Part shown: positions 27,596 through 35,870 of the stretch, one piece after another | How positions within the stretch are numbered: the stretch's first letter is position 1 | Layout of the letters: each line of letters starts with the position of its first letter | Assembly: GCA_024134725.1 (NCBI GenBank) | Contig: CP099863.1 | Location: 442,001 to 506,000, forward strand | Reading direction: 5' to 3' | Source of the DNA: Bacillus sp. 1780r2a1 | GTDB lineage: Bacteria > Bacillota > Bacilli > Bacillales > Bacillaceae_H | Length of the DNA stretch: 64,000 nt | The notes under the pieces: generated by a model | The model's input: only the letters and a program-made list of their open reading frames with translations | What the model was told of the DNA's origin: nothing | Databases searched by the model: none | Program-made: the position numbers and the translations under genes

Positions 27596-28153
27596 ATGAA
27601 AAAAGTGTTAACAAAGGGGATTACTGTTTTAGCATTACTCGTGGTTTTATTAAGTGGACTTCCAACAAATAAAGCAGAAGCTGCTAGTAAAAGCACAGCA
27701 AATCAAGATTTAATTATTATCAACAAATACTATAATAAGCTAGCTTATTATCAAGATGGAAGTTTAGAGATGGTGAAATCTGTTGCGACCGGAAAGTCGT
27801 GGGAAAATACTCCGGTTGGTTTTTTTAAGGTAGTAAATAAAATAAAAAATCGCCCTTATTATAAAGGGAAAATTCCTGGTGGAGATCCTCGTAATCCATT
27901 AGGGAATAGATGGATTGGCTTAAATGCCAACGGAACGTACGGAGATACATATGCAATTCATGGAAATAACAATCCAAGCAGCATCGGAAAATACGTGAGC
28001 TTAGGCTGCGTTCGTATGCATAATGCGGATGTAACCAAACTTTTTGATAAAGTAAAAGTAGGTACGCCAGTGGCCATTACGTATTCGTATAAAAGCTTTG
28101 AAGAATTAACGGCTGTGTACGGATATGATTTTAAAGGCTACAGCACCAAGTGA
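27596..28153 (+). CDS. Secreted L,D-transpeptidase (YkuD fold)
   Basis: 185 aa. Signal peptide to about residue 30 (AEAA cleavage region), then a YkuD catalytic domain with the motif HGNNNPSSIGKYVSLGCVRM: His 122 and nucleophile Cys 138 in the SxGCxR block. The enzymes cross-link peptidoglycan through meso-DAP residues or attach proteins to the wall. No LysM or other wall-binding domain is present. An AAAAGGGGAG site precedes the ATG. Confidence 0.93.
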   Translation: MKKVLTKGITVLALLVVLLSGLPTNKAEAASKSTANQDLIIINKYYNKLAYYQDGSLEMVKSVATGKSWENTPVGFFKVVNKIKNRPYYKGKIPGGDPRNPLGNRWIGLNANGTYGDTYAIHGNNNPSSIGKYVSLGCVRMHNADVTKLFDKVKVGTPVAITYSYKSFEELTAVYGYDFKGYSTK

Positions 28154-28169
28154 TAAATGAAATGATTTA

Positions 28170-28215
28170 AAGAAAACCGCCAGTCTCTTAGTGCACAGGC
28201 GGTTTTCTTCTTTGT
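28170..28215 (+). terminator. Intrinsic terminator after the L,D-transpeptidase gene
   Basis: AAGAAAACCGCC with GGCGGTTTTCTT, 16-nt loop. The stop codon of the convergent small gene lies in the loop. Confidence 0.75.
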
Positions 28216-28385
28216 TTATAATTGACTTTATAATTAATTATGCTCAACATCATCAGAATAAAAGTGCTGATGGCAAAGTAAGTAAATCCGCTTTTATTAA
28301 ATGAATATAGATAGAAAAAGCCCGAACTGATTATAAATAATAGATACATGACAGTAGTTAGCACCCAATATCCCTTCATAAACAC
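28188..28385 (-). CDS. Small membrane protein of unknown function
   Basis: 65 aa, two hydrophobic helices and a basic tail (KVNYKQRRKPP). No strong ribosome site before the start, but codon pattern and helices look real. The stop lies within a terminator hairpin. Function unknown. Confidence 0.45.
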   Translation of the reverse strand: MFMKGYWVLTTVMYLLFIISSGFFYLYSFNKSGFTYFAISTFILMMLSIINYKVNYKQRRKPPVH

Positions 28386-28540
28386 ATTTTCTAATCGCTA
28401 TTTACTTATTTTACATAAACAAAATATGGCGTTTACATCAAGTATAATAAAATAAGATAGAGTGTAAAAGAGGTCTAAATGGATAAAATGGTGAACAAAC
28501 TAGAAGTAGGAAAAGGAAATGTTGAATAGAGGTGTAGCGA

Positions 28541-29089
28541 GTGAAAGAAATAGTAGCTTGGGGTAAATCCATTCTAATTGCAGTTGCCATTGTCTTTTTG
28601 GTACGAAACTTTGTGTTTGTTCCAATCATTGTAGACGGCGCGTCGATGATGCCAACGCTAGAAAGCGAAGAACGCATGATTGTCAATAAGCTAGGAGGTG
28701 TTGATCGGTTTGATATTGTTGTGTTTCACGTGACAAAGAATAAAGATTACATAAAGCGCGTCATTGGACTGCCTGGTGATCATATTGAATATAAAGATGA
28801 TACGCTTTATATTAACGGAAAAGCATACGAAGAGCCTTATTTGGACGAATATAAGAAAGGTTTATTGGGACAACCTCTTACAGAAGACTTTAAGCTTGAA
28901 GAGTATACAGGTGAGACAGTTGTACCAAACGGACAGCTATTTGTGATGGGGGATAACCGCCGCAACAGCCTAGACAGCAGGTCGCCGATGCTTGGCACGG
29001 TTCCGTACGATCAGGTGGTTGGAAAAGCAGAGCTTGCATACTGGCCTTTAGAGAAGCTAGAGGTTATCGGTTCTGATTCAAAAGAGTAG
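28541..29089 (+). CDS. sip: Type I signal peptidase (Sip family)
   Basis: 182 aa. One N-terminal membrane anchor (ILIAVAIVFLVRNFVFVPI), then catalytic Ser 35 in DGASMMPTL, Lys 72 in YIKRVIG, and the MGDNRRNSLDSR box. It removes signal peptides of secreted proteins on the outer face of the membrane. GTG start after AGAGGTGTAG. It borders the bacteriocin island. Which Sip paralogue it is cannot be told. Confidence 0.95.
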   Translation: MKEIVAWGKSILIAVAIVFLVRNFVFVPIIVDGASMMPTLESEERMIVNKLGGVDRFDIVVFHVTKNKDYIKRVIGLPGDHIEYKDDTLYINGKAYEEPYLDEYKKGLLGQPLTEDFKLEEYTGETVVPNGQLFVMGDNRRNSLDSRSPMLGTVPYDQVVGKAELAYWPLEKLEVIGSDSKE

Positions 29090-29109
29090 AAAACGATTGT
29101 TTAACTAAC

Positions 29110-29142
29110 AAAAATATCCCTTATAAAAAGGGATATTTTTGT
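29110..29142 (+). terminator. Intrinsic terminator between sip and the bacteriocin island
   Basis: AAAAATATCCC/GGGATATTTTT, 9-nt loop. It can act in both directions for the convergent sip and response regulator genes. Confidence 0.8.
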
Positions 29143-29164
29143 TTCACTAAGATATATAGCACGC

Positions 29165-29926
29165 TTATAGATATGAATTAATGGCATGTCGCAATTCACT
29201 ATACTTGTTTTTGCTAACTCGAATTTCTGCATTGACATTTTCAAGCTCGATTAAATAAGAGCGCATGTATTCATCAGGCTTAATTTCAGCGACCTTTGAT
29301 AAAGGAATTAAGAATGATTGGTGTGGTCTGAAAAAATGATGTTTGCTTAACATTTTTTCCAGTTCGTTCAGTGTATTGCTGCATTCAATCTCTTTGTTAT
29401 CCTTTACGCTAATAATACATTTTCGGCCTCGTTTTTCAACAAAATTAATTTCATTGATTGTAATAAAGTGAATGGAGCTTTTGTCTCTTACCGTGATTTT
29501 CTTTGTCGCTTGCTCTTGTGTACTATCAAGATTAAGTTCTTGAGAAACCGTTCTGTTTGAGCGCTGGTTACGAAACTGAACCAAGGCTTTTTCAAGTCGT
29601 AACGGGCTTACAGGCTTTAATAAAAAGTCGATAGGATATAATTCGTACCCATGTAGAGCATAGTCAGAGTGACCTGTTACAAAAATCAATAAAATATTAG
29701 GAAATTGCTGTTTAATGGTTTCCGCTAACTTTAAACCATTGATGTGAGGCATGTCGATATCTAAGAAAACTAAATCAACCGCTGATGTTTGTAGAAATGC
29801 TAGTGCGTCTCTGGGATCTGAATAACTATAAATGTTTTCGATAAATGGATATTGTGTTAATAAATTTTTTAACATATCCGTGCAATGGATCTGATCATCT
29901 ACGGTTAAAACATTATATTTATCCAT
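29165..29926 (-). CDS. AgrA-like LytTR response regulator
   Basis: 253 aa. Receiver domain at residues 1-125 with acidic pocket VDD, phosphoacceptor Asp 56 in FLDIDMP and Lys in LLKPV; LytTR DNA-binding domain at about 150-250 (SIHFITINEINFVEKRGRKCII, HHFFRPHQSFLIPLSKV). This is the class that includes AgrA, ComE and PlnC, common regulators of peptide-pheromone-controlled bacteriocins. It follows the sensor kinase by 13 bp in one operon. Its probable targets are the promoters of the adjoining bacteriocin block and of the agrBD pair. Confidence 0.92.
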   Translation of the reverse strand: MDKYNVLTVDDQIHCTDMLKNLLTQYPFIENIYSYSDPRDALAFLQTSAVDLVFLDIDMPHINGLKLAETIKQQFPNILLIFVTGHSDYALHGYELYPIDFLLKPVSPLRLEKALVQFRNQRSNRTVSQELNLDSTQEQATKKITVRDKSSIHFITINEINFVEKRGRKCIISVKDNKEIECSNTLNELEKMLSKHHFFRPHQSFLIPLSKVAEIKPDEYMRSYLIELENVNAEIRVSKNKYSELRHAINSYL

Positions 29927-29939
29927 CTGTCTCTCTCCT

Positions 29940-31277
29940 TTAAATCGCTTTGTTCTTTTTCATAGCTGGAAGTCTAGCAATAAAAGCCGTAGTATTACTA
30001 GTTGTTTCTAGGTAAATCATGCCTTCATATTTCTCGATAATCCGCTTAGTAGCAATTAAGCCAATACCTTCATGATCATTTGACTTAGTTGTAAATTGAT
30101 TGTTAAATAACTTTGAAGCAACATTAGGGTCTATTTCTCCACTGTTTGTTACTGTAAATATGTATTCGTTGGATGAATGTTCAGCCTCAATTAAAACCTC
30201 AATCCATCTGTTTTGTTTTTTATTATGCGTTAGTGCATCCATCGCATTTGAAATTAAATTTCCTAGTATGCGATTAATATCGGTTACTTTGCAGGGAATG
30301 TGGGCTAAATTATCTTTTGCGATTACGGACATCTGAATATTTTTGGTATGTGCTTGCTGCTTTAAAGTTAATAGTAAAGCCGAAACGGCTGGGTGATGAA
30401 TAGGAATGACTTCATTTACTTTTCTCACATCTTCAATGACTTCCTCTATATATGCTTCAGTATCCTGAAACTTTTGCTGGGCAATTAATCCATATAGTGT
30501 ATGAAGGTGATGAATAAAATCATGCCGCTGAGATTTAATAACTTGAAAGTATCGCTTAATTTCCACCTCATGCTGCTTTTCTAACAGTTTCTCTAATCGT
30601 TCAGATTCATGCTTAAGCACAATTTGTGAAAAGAATAGCAGATAAATGATAGATACAACCGTAATGAATAAAATAGATGAATTCGTTTGTTGTAAATAAA
30701 ATAAATTATACGAAATCGTAAATGCTACAACAATGATAAGTACCATAGTGAAGCAAGTTAAGATGATATACCTTGGCCCATGTTGCTTATAAAAGAATTC
30801 ATTCTGATCTTTGTAAATAATAGTTAAAGGAATGAAAGATAATTTGTATTTAATAAATAGAAAGCTAATGAAATTAATTAATAGAATATGAGGTAACGCA
30901 ATGAACATTTTCTTAAAGGACTGAGTTTCCAATAAGCTTATGACATCAAAGGTATTTCCTAAAAAAAGGAGTGCTATCAATTCTCCTAATAATAAAATAC
31001 ATAAACCGAGTACTACTGAAATAAACGCAGCAGAAAAGCTAATCTTGAAAATTAAGCTTCCTAAGATGAATAAAATGAGAAAGCTGCATAAAAAAGTAAT
31101 GGCGTGTGAAAAGTTGGTCGTTAACTTCAATAGCATAATTGATGCTACTCCGATTGAGTTGGCTGCTATGAACTGTGCTCTTACCTTGGAAAATTTAATA
31201 CCTAAAAAGGCAATTAAGAAAAACATTAATGAAAAAACTTCTAAAAAGGTGCCTGCTAGTTCAACGAAGAAGTTCAT
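29940..31277 (-). CDS. AgrC-like peptide-sensing histidine kinase (HPK10 type)
   Basis: 445 aa. The N-terminal 215 residues contain six or seven membrane helices with almost no extracytoplasmic loops, as in AgrC. Then a short coiled linker and the H-box QRHDFIHHLHTL typical of HPK10 kinases, an N box NRILGNLISNAMDAL and a GIGLIATKRII G box. It should sense the cyclic peptide made by AgrB and AgrD encoded 7 kb away at the other end of the island (inference). The ATG has a GGAGGT site at slightly long spacing. It is divergent from the ABC permease. Confidence 0.9.
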   Translation of the reverse strand: MNFFVELAGTFLEVFSLMFFLIAFLGIKFSKVRAQFIAANSIGVASIMLLKLTTNFSHAITFLCSFLILFILGSLIFKISFSAAFISVVLGLCILLLGELIALLFLGNTFDVISLLETQSFKKMFIALPHILLINFISFLFIKYKLSFIPLTIIYKDQNEFFYKQHGPRYIILTCFTMVLIIVVAFTISYNLFYLQQTNSSILFITVVSIIYLLFFSQIVLKHESERLEKLLEKQHEVEIKRYFQVIKSQRHDFIHHLHTLYGLIAQQKFQDTEAYIEEVIEDVRKVNEVIPIHHPAVSALLLTLKQQAHTKNIQMSVIAKDNLAHIPCKVTDINRILGNLISNAMDALTHNKKQNRWIEVLIEAEHSSNEYIFTVTNSGEIDPNVASKLFNNQFTTKSNDHEGIGLIATKRIIEKYEGMIYLETTSNTTAFIARLPAMKKNKAI

Positions 31278-31415
31278 TTTAATTCTTTTTACCTCCTATT
31301 TTTATTATGCTAACAACCCTTTACGATATATAAAATAGCATATATTGCATTTTTTTAATATGTTAATTACAATAATTATTTCTAAAAATAACAATACTTG
31401 GTTAATTTGATAATT

Positions 31416-31443
31416 TTAACAGACCGTGTTTTGACCCTGTTAA
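31416..31443. promoter_or_regulatory. Candidate LytTR-regulator site
   Basis: Perfect inverted repeat TTAACAG/CTGTTAA with centres 21 bp apart, i.e. two helical turns. The right arm CCTGTTAAG resembles the AgrA half site ACAGTTAAG. It lies in the divergent promoter region between the kinase and ABC permease genes. Confidence 0.45.
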
Positions 31444-31504
31444 GACGAAAAAGTGCCTAGATAAGCAGAAGATGTAGACATATATGTATGTTTATTTTAA
31501 ATTA

Positions 31505-31533
31505 TTGTAAGAAGTTTTCTGAGTTACTATATT
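31505..31533 (+). promoter_or_regulatory. Promoter of the ABC exporter genes
   Basis: TTGTAA, 17-bp spacer, TATATT. A short palindrome ATATTG/CAATAT overlaps and follows the -10 box. Transcription should start near 31540 and run through the permease, ATPase and small peptide genes. Confidence 0.6.
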
Positions 31534-31563
31534 GTAATGCAATATAGTGGAGGGGTGAAAAAA

Positions 31564-33351
31564 ATGATAAGCAAATGGCTGAAATGGAAGCTTTTTATTC
31601 GATGGAAGAATCAATGGAACTATATTAAAATCTTTAGAGATTTATCAGTTGGAAGAAGCCTCTGGGTCTTATTTTTTATTCAAAATATAATTCATTCATG
31701 CTTCATTTTTTTCGGAACGTATTTTCTTTTAAAATACATAGTTCTTAACGAACAGTTAACGACTGGTGAAGCGAAGCAAAGTCTAGTGCTTAATTTAATT
31801 TTAAAGATGTTGTCTTCCATACAACAAAATGGGGAGATTCTTTGGTCAATTTTATTTTGTCTAATTATGATTTTTGCCTTTATTTCGGGAGTAAGTTCTT
31901 CTAAATGGCAAATACAATCGAAAGATCAAGAATGGTTAATGATTACGTTAAAGATCAAGCAAAGAAAAGCAAACATCTATATCTATTTAGAATCAATTGT
32001 ATGGGACACGAAGGATTTTATCTTTAACTATATTCCAATTTTAGTAGCTTTAGGCGTTGTTACAGGTGTAAATAAAGTTTATCTTGCTAGCTTACTAATT
32101 TTAACGTTAGGTAGCTATTTGCTGCTGACTTTGCTTGTTTCAATATTGCATAACAATTATATTAAACTACAGCACTATAAATGGAATTTCTTTTTGAGAT
32201 TGTTAACGAATCTAACTGTTCGCCTTTTGATTGTATATACAGCTTTTTTTGTTGGAAAAGTGACCTCTCCGTGGATTAAGAAATTTCCTTTAACGAGCAA
32301 TAATGTCAATTATGCACTTTACAATGAATGGATTAATGATGGAGTAGACGTTATTTTTTCTATTTTAGCACCGCTATCAAAAATCTTCTTACATCCTTAT
32401 ATGCCTTATAACGTGTTTTCAGACATTTTGTTTAATGGTCTTCAACTCCATGCCTTAATGAAGCTAGCAATGTTCTTTGTAGCATTGATTGTTCTTTTAT
32501 TCATTTTATCAAAAATGAATCATCATAGAAGAACTCCATATTATCCGTTTAAAAGAATAGAGGCTTTCAATACTTTTTTAGCTAAAGTTATTCCTGGCAC
32601 ATCTTATACAACTATTTTAGCCAAGCATCATTATCGAACGAATTATTTGCGCTATCGGTTTCCGATTGTTTTAGGATCATTTTTATTTTGGGTAATTTGG
32701 GGAGTGATTACAGGCCTCCTGCAAAGCCTTAATCCAAGTGAAGAGATTTACTTTTTAATCATGTCATTTTATTTGTTTTTCTTAACTTATTTCTACGTAT
32801 ATTCAATTTTCTCCGAGTTAAATGGTATGTTTTCTGTGGACGGAGAAGGGAAGCAAGTCATTACTTATTTGTTAAATGGAAAATCATTATGGGATGTGTT
32901 TAAATATCGGTTTCATCTATTCGCTTTGACAAGTTTACCTTTGTTTATCATCGCAGATATCGTATTCTTTTTTGTTAATCAAATGTCGCTCATATTAAGT
33001 ATCATGACTTTGTTATTGCATATTATTAGCTTTTTCTTCTTTGCTTTATTAATGTTCTTGCCTGGAGTACTTAGACCGCATTTTAATTACGAAAATATCG
33101 AACAGTTAGACGATTATCCAGATAAGAAAATTGTCGCCGATGTCATCCGCTTTGGGACCGTTGGGTTAATGGTTCCATTATTGATGCTTCCTACGGCTTT
33201 GTTTCTAGTGGATAGTATTGGGACTTCAAGCTATCTTGTCATTCAGTGGGGCATGATTGGAATAATTCTTCTTTTATTTGTTGGAACAGCGCTGTGGCTC
33301 GTTTCCAAACTATTAGTTAAAAAATCAAGCTTTGAACAAATAAACTTATAG
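31564..33351 (+). CDS. Large ABC-type membrane permease of the bacteriocin locus
   Basis: 595 aa from ATG 31564 (GGAGGGG upstream; a longer frame to 31537 contains that ribosome site and is rejected). About twelve to fourteen hydrophobic helices, no ATPase motif. It is followed 15 bp later by an ABC ATPase, so the two should form an exporter. I do not recognise a narrow family; the fold looks like the large ABC-2-type permeases. Role in bacteriocin export or producer immunity is inferred from location. Confidence 0.75.
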   Translation: MISKWLKWKLFIRWKNQWNYIKIFRDLSVGRSLWVLFFIQNIIHSCFIFFGTYFLLKYIVLNEQLTTGEAKQSLVLNLILKMLSSIQQNGEILWSILFCLIMIFAFISGVSSSKWQIQSKDQEWLMITLKIKQRKANIYIYLESIVWDTKDFIFNYIPILVALGVVTGVNKVYLASLLILTLGSYLLLTLLVSILHNNYIKLQHYKWNFFLRLLTNLTVRLLIVYTAFFVGKVTSPWIKKFPLTSNNVNYALYNEWINDGVDVIFSILAPLSKIFLHPYMPYNVFSDILFNGLQLHALMKLAMFFVALIVLLFILSKMNHHRRTPYYPFKRIEAFNTFLAKVIPGTSYTTILAKHHYRTNYLRYRFPIVLGSFLFWVIWGVITGLLQSLNPSEEIYFLIMSFYLFFLTYFYVYSIFSELNGMFSVDGEGKQVITYLLNGKSLWDVFKYRFHLFALTSLPLFIIADIVFFFVNQMSLILSIMTLLLHIISFFFFALLMFLPGVLRPHFNYENIEQLDDYPDKKIVADVIRFGTVGLMVPLLMLPTALFLVDSIGTSSYLVIQWGMIGIILLLFVGTALWLVSKLLVKKSSFEQINL

Positions 33352-33365
33352 AGAGAAGTGATTGT

Positions 33366-34091
33366 ATGAACTACTCTTTACGCTTTCAAAACGTCAGTAA
33401 ATCGTTTGAAACCAAACGCATATTAGACCATATCTCATTTGATATTGAAAAAGGGAAAATAACGGCATTTCTTGGGCAGAATGGAGCGGGTAAAACCACA
33501 ACGTTAAAAATTGCAATGGGACTTCTCACACCGGATGAGGGAAAGGTGCTTTTGCATAGTGAAAGCATAGAGAAAATGAAGAAAGAAGTCACTTTTATAC
33601 CTGATCATCCGTATTTATACGACGAATTAACAGGTCGAGAATATATAAAGTTTATTATGGAATTAACTGATTTAAATCTATCAAAAGAGGAAGTAGAGAA
33701 ACAAATTGTTTACTATCATCTAGAGAAAGAAATCGATAAGAAAATTAAAAATTTATCATTAGGTAATAAAAAAAAGTTAGCTTTGATGGGCAGCCTGCTG
33801 AATAAGCCTAGCGTCTTACTGTTAGATGAATTCATATCTGGGATTGATCCAATTAATATGAAAAAAATAAAATCCATTTTAAAAGATTATGCATCAATAG
33901 GTAACTCTATTTTGCTCTCTACCCATCAGCTAGAAGTGGCACAAACATTTTGTGACTCTTTGGTCTTCATTAACGAAGGAAAGATCTTAAAAATAGAAAG
34001 AGATATATCAAGTGTTTTCACAAAAAATGAAAGCTTAGAAGACTACTTTATTTCAATGTTAAGTACGTCAGGAGGCACTTCGCATGACTAA
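33366..34091 (+). CDS. ABC transporter ATP-binding protein of the bacteriocin locus
   Basis: 241 aa. Walker A GQNGAGKTTT, signature LSLGNKKKLALMG, Walker B VLLLDEF and switch His in STHQ are all intact. Closest to ATPases of ABC-2-type exporters, as found in circular bacteriocin clusters where they confer immunity or export. AGAGAAGTG precedes ATG 33366. Its stop overlaps the start of the 56-aa peptide gene. Confidence 0.93.
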   Translation: MNYSLRFQNVSKSFETKRILDHISFDIEKGKITAFLGQNGAGKTTTLKIAMGLLTPDEGKVLLHSESIEKMKKEVTFIPDHPYLYDELTGREYIKFIMELTDLNLSKEEVEKQIVYYHLEKEIDKKIKNLSLGNKKKLALMGSLLNKPSVLLLDEFISGIDPINMKKIKSILKDYASIGNSILLSTHQLEVAQTFCDSLVFINEGKILKIERDISSVFTKNESLEDYFISMLSTSGGTSHD

Positions 34092-34254
34092 AAAATTCTT
34101 TATACTGGCTACTATCGTGTTTTTACTATTCGCTTCACCGCCACTTATATTAGCTATTTATCAAGGAGAGGTAAAGGACATTATGGTTATCTCCTTGATT
34201 ATAATTATTGTTTTTTCGATTACAACATATGAATTTGTTAGAAGAAAAAAATGA
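34084..34254 (+). CDS. 56-residue two-helix peptide, candidate bacteriocin immunity protein
   Basis: Starts at ATG 34084, overlapping the ATPase stop by 8 bases; ribosome site AGGAGGCAC lies within the ATPase gene. The sequence begins MTKKFFILATIVFLLFASPP, has a second helix (MVISLIIIIVFSIT) and ends with a basic RRKK. Small, hydrophobic, basic peptides of this size encoded next to circular bacteriocin transporters are usually immunity proteins. The assignment rests on size, charge and position. A terminator follows immediately. Confidence 0.65.
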   Translation: MTKKFFILATIVFLLFASPPLILAIYQGEVKDIMVISLIIIIVFSITTYEFVRRKK

Positions 34255-34255
34255 A

Positions 34256-34300
34256 AAAAAGACTAAGTCCTTAAAAAACTAGGGATTTAGTCTTTTTATT
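34256..34300 (+). terminator. Terminator of the ABC exporter operon
   Basis: Imperfect stem AAAAGACTAA...TTAGTCTTTTT with inner TCC/GG pairs. It separates the transporter unit from the bacteriocin structural unit. The next stretch, 34301-34437, has a possible -10 TACTAT at 34389 and a poor -35, as expected for an activated promoter. Confidence 0.7.
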
Positions 34301-34437
34301 TTAGTCACTAATATTAGCAAAATAACCCCTGAAAATACAAAAAACGACCATAATATCCAAAAAATGTTTATTGTTTAGGTTTTTATTGTACTATTTATTC
34401 AGGAAGCAACCAACAAACAGGAGGATGAGAAAGTACC

Positions 34438-35133
34438 ATGGTGAATCAATCTGAAGTAATGGAAAATAAACAATCTGTATCACTCTCGACTAACAACCCC
34501 ATTAGTCTAGTTAGCGCACTATTTAGCCCAGTTAAATTCTTTAGTCAGCTAAAAGTGCAAAGAAAACTGGGGGTTAATATCTTCATTATTTTAGTTTTAT
34601 ATGGAATTATTACATATTTACTTTCTCAACACTTATTAACGAATAATGAAATTGGATCCATGTTGCCAAAAGAACTGCAAAATGGAAAAAGTCAAATGAT
34701 TATGGTAATTGGAACCACTTTAGTAGGAATATTTCAATTTTTGTTTACCGTCTTAATTTCTACTTTAATTTATAAAATTATCTTATCATTTGCACAGGTT
34801 CGAGTAACGTTTAAAGGGCTTTTTCATATCGTGATGGTTGCGCAAATCCCCCTTATTATTGGGAAAGCAATTAACCTATTATTTATTAATGAAAACACTA
34901 TGGAAATGCCAATTACAAGCTTAGGTTTTACGATACAATCTTTGACTGATTCGGTTTTTATCCTTAATTTCTTCTCTAGTCTTGAAATATTCAGCATTTG
35001 GAGTTATTTCATCATTGCCTTAGGTGCTAGCGTATGTATTGGGTTTAGTAAGAAAAAAAGCATGACCCTTGTGTTCTCTACGTGGCTAGTATTTCTTACC
35101 ATTTCTTCTATGCTATTGAGCTTTTTAAATTAA
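34438..35133 (+). CDS. Yip1-family membrane protein of the bacteriocin locus
   Basis: 231 aa. The N-terminus SLVSALFSPVKFFSQLK is the usual entry to the Yip1 domain; five hydrophobic helices follow. Ribosome site CAGGAGG, ATG 34438. It lies 31 bp before the first bacteriocin precursor. Membrane proteins of no known activity are a regular part of circular bacteriocin clusters, where they are thought to help maturation or secretion; the precise role is unknown here. Confidence 0.75.
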   Translation: MVNQSEVMENKQSVSLSTNNPISLVSALFSPVKFFSQLKVQRKLGVNIFIILVLYGIITYLLSQHLLTNNEIGSMLPKELQNGKSQMIMVIGTTLVGIFQFLFTVLISTLIYKIILSFAQVRVTFKGLFHIVMVAQIPLIIGKAINLLFINENTMEMPITSLGFTIQSLTDSVFILNFFSSLEIFSIWSYFIIALGASVCIGFSKKKSMTLVFSTWLVFLTISSMLLSFLN

Positions 35134-35164
35134 GAAAAATGCACTGATTGAAGGAGGTGAGAGG

Positions 35165-35365
35165 GTGGACGTAATCGCTAATTTAGTCGGAGCATTAGGA
35201 ATCTCCGAGTATTGGGCTACTTTGATTGTGAATGCCATCATGGCTGGAGATACAGTAACACAGTTATTGGCTGCATTTGGAAGCTTTGGATTAACTGGAA
35301 CCTTAATTAGTACATTGAGAAAGTTAATCAAACAAATTGGTAAGCAAAAAACAATTGCTTACTAA
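35165..35365 (+). CDS. Circular bacteriocin precursor 1 (divergent copy)
   Basis: 66 aa from GTG 35165, with a perfect AAGGAGGTGAG ribosome site. It begins MDVIANLVGALGISEYW, has hydrophobic helices and a basic C-terminal helix (LRKLIKQIGKQK) and ends TIAY. The LVGALG entry and aromatic C-terminus match circularin A (start VAGALGV, end AIAY) and relatives that are joined head to tail. If cut after Asn 6, the mature ring would be 60 residues; the exact leader length is not certain. It shares GALGISEYW with the three copies downstream but differs widely elsewhere. Confidence 0.85.
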   Translation: MDVIANLVGALGISEYWATLIVNAIMAGDTVTQLLAAFGSFGLTGTLISTLRKLIKQIGKQKTIAY

Positions 35366-35404
35366 TAAGAAAAGAATGAATTTTATTTAAAGGAGGTGAA
35401 AAAC

Positions 35405-35605
35405 ATGGAAGTAGTAGCATATATCGCAGGAGCATTAGGAATTTCTGAATACTGGGCAAACGTAATCGTAACAGCAATTGAAGCAGGCAGCACAGTTCTA
35501 GCTTTGATCTCAATGTTTGCTAGCTTTGGATTAACATCAGCACTAATCTTAACAGCTAAATCATTATTGAAAAAAGGCGCTAAGAAAACAGCAGTAGCTT
35601 ACTAA
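35405..35605 (+). CDS. Circular bacteriocin precursor 2 (first of three identical proteins)
   Basis: 66 aa from ATG 35405, preceded by AAAGGAGGTG; the in-frame GTG at 35396 lies inside that ribosome site and is not the start. MEVVAYIAGALGISEYW opens the precursor; hydrophobic helices follow, then the basic segment KSLLKKGAKK and the end AVAY. Class: head-to-tail cyclised bacteriocin (circularin A/uberolysin group). A cut after Tyr 6 gives a 60-residue ring beginning IAGALG; a shorter leader is possible. Kills related Gram-positive cells by membrane permeabilisation in known relatives. Confidence 0.88.
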   Translation: MEVVAYIAGALGISEYWANVIVTAIEAGSTVLALISMFASFGLTSALILTAKSLLKKGAKKTAVAY

Positions 35606-35637
35606 TAAATTAAAAATCTTAAAATGAGGTGGAAAAC

Positions 35638-35838
35638 ATGGAAGTAGTAGCATATATCGCAGGAGCATTAGGAATTTCTGAATACTGGGCAAACGTAATC
35701 GTAACAGCAATTGAAGCAGGCAGCACAGTTCTAGCTTTGATCTCAATGTTTGCTAGCTTTGGATTAACATCAGCACTAATCTTAACAGCTAAATCATTAT
35801 TGAAAAAAGGCGCTAAGAAAACAGCAGTAGCTTACTAA
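35638..35838 (+). CDS. Circular bacteriocin precursor 3 (second identical copy)
   Basis: Coding sequence identical, base for base as far as I can compare, to precursor 2. The ribosome site is weaker (AAAATGAGGTGG) than that of precursor 2. The in-frame GTG at 35629 is part of that site. Same 66-aa protein, same predicted 60-residue ring. Part of a 233-bp tandem repeat. Confidence 0.87.
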   Translation: MEVVAYIAGALGISEYWANVIVTAIEAGSTVLALISMFASFGLTSALILTAKSLLKKGAKKTAVAY

Positions 35839-35870
35839 TAAATTAAAAATCTTAAAATGAGGTGGAAAAC

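Noticed and set aside
30940-31338. 132-codon plus-strand frame opposite the sensor kinase
   Set aside because: Lies entirely antisense to the membrane part of a clear AgrC-like kinase, has no ribosome site, and its Lys/Asn-rich composition mirrors the hydrophobic codons of the other strand.
34310-34350. AGGGG-containing similarity between the regions upstream of the Yip1 gene (reverse) and agrB (forward)
   Set aside because: Opposite orientation, partial match only, and easily due to AT-rich chance; not enough to call a shared operator.
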